DNA of 64,000 bases from Trachythela sp. YZ-2020. Lineage: Eukaryota > Cnidaria > Anthozoa > Malacalcyonacea > Clavulariidae. The translations under genes were made by a program, and so were the position numbers. Below the pieces are notes generated by a model. The model was not told the origin of the DNA. It saw only the letters and a list, made by a program, of their open reading frames with translations, and did not search any database. Shown here in pieces: positions 63,859 to 64,000 of the stretch (the stretch's first letter is position 1; each line of letters opens with the position of its first letter). The DNA is taken from the NCBI GenBank assembly GCA_016169945.1, contig JADLSH010000164.1:62001-126000 (forward strand), in the 5' to 3' direction.

Positions 63859-64000
63859 ATCATGTTCTGCGTATTGCTGTTGGGGGCGGTCACAAAAAAT
63901 TACATATTTAGAATTTCTCACCGCCTCCCCCTTCCCATTATTACTGACCGGTTCCTAACCTGGAAAGGGTAGAACAATAGAAAAACAAAAGCTTTTTCAA

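Noticed and set aside
1..64000. CRISPR arrays, bacterial operons or phage-type systems
   Set aside because: Introns, SINEs, LINEs and Pol III boxes show an animal genome; tandem repeats here are SINE, minisatellite or microsatellite.

Overview
The window is AT-rich eukaryotic DNA from an animal, probably a cnidarian (anthozoan-like); the organism is inferred, not proven. Its backbone is one host gene on the minus strand. Eighteen exons between 62992 and 759 splice with GT-AG junctions and compatible phases into about 4,651 nt (about 1,550 codons) of uninterrupted reading frame. The protein is recognisable as the N-terminal arm and helical linker/stalk part of RNF213 (mysterin), the giant AAA+ / RING E3 ligase. 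The best anchors are the 3' exons (DLVTWLRE, VDLAMISAGEEDMEIDRISC, IKESHGSV, PLPTDEEVIVC). The gene is open at both window edges: the start codon lies beyond 64000, and the AAA core and RING lie before position 1. Internal exon 15 carries a UBA-like segment.

The rest is intron, stuffed with mobile DNA. From low to high coordinates: a LINE tail (1-487); an inverted duplication (2240-3070); Penelope debris (7800-8090); an inverted pair of 245-bp repeats, each with a textbook type I hammerhead ribozyme core (8271-8515 minus, 14049-14293 plus); a GC-rich minisatellite (11466-11806); a TIR element carrying a tRNA-like head (12610-12880); a Penelope-like element with a GIY-YIG domain, flanking inverted repeats and an in-frame (Lys-His)n hexanucleotide expansion (14321-16094); a TA-flanked mariner-like MITE (16526-17389); a second hammerhead-like family (19138-19332); and a 3'-truncated Ty3/gypsy element (19690-22962).

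Next comes a hAT-type element with a perfect 8-bp target duplication (25049-28539). It contains three nested MITEs and an ORF joining a 2A ribosome-skipping motif to a herpes-tegument-like (C76) cysteine protease segment. Three related CR1-type LINEs follow (30.7-32.5 kb plus, 35.9-39.2 kb minus, 41.5-46.2 kb plus). Then come fold-back palindromes (39.3-41.5 kb), a long-inverted-repeat element with small unknown ORFs (47151-49716), a tandem array of tRNA-derived SINEs (50631-51744), a TTAA-flanked element (57002-58518), and further MITEs and dispersed repeats.

The host gene is the only feature with good evidence of selection, since its frame is intact across 18 exons. Almost every transposon ORF is broken by stops or frameshifts. 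The signals most worth pursuing are the hammerhead repeats, the 2A-C76 ORF inside the hAT element, the UBA-like insertion in RNF213, the Penelope (KH)n expansion, and the 47-50 kb long-inverted-repeat element.
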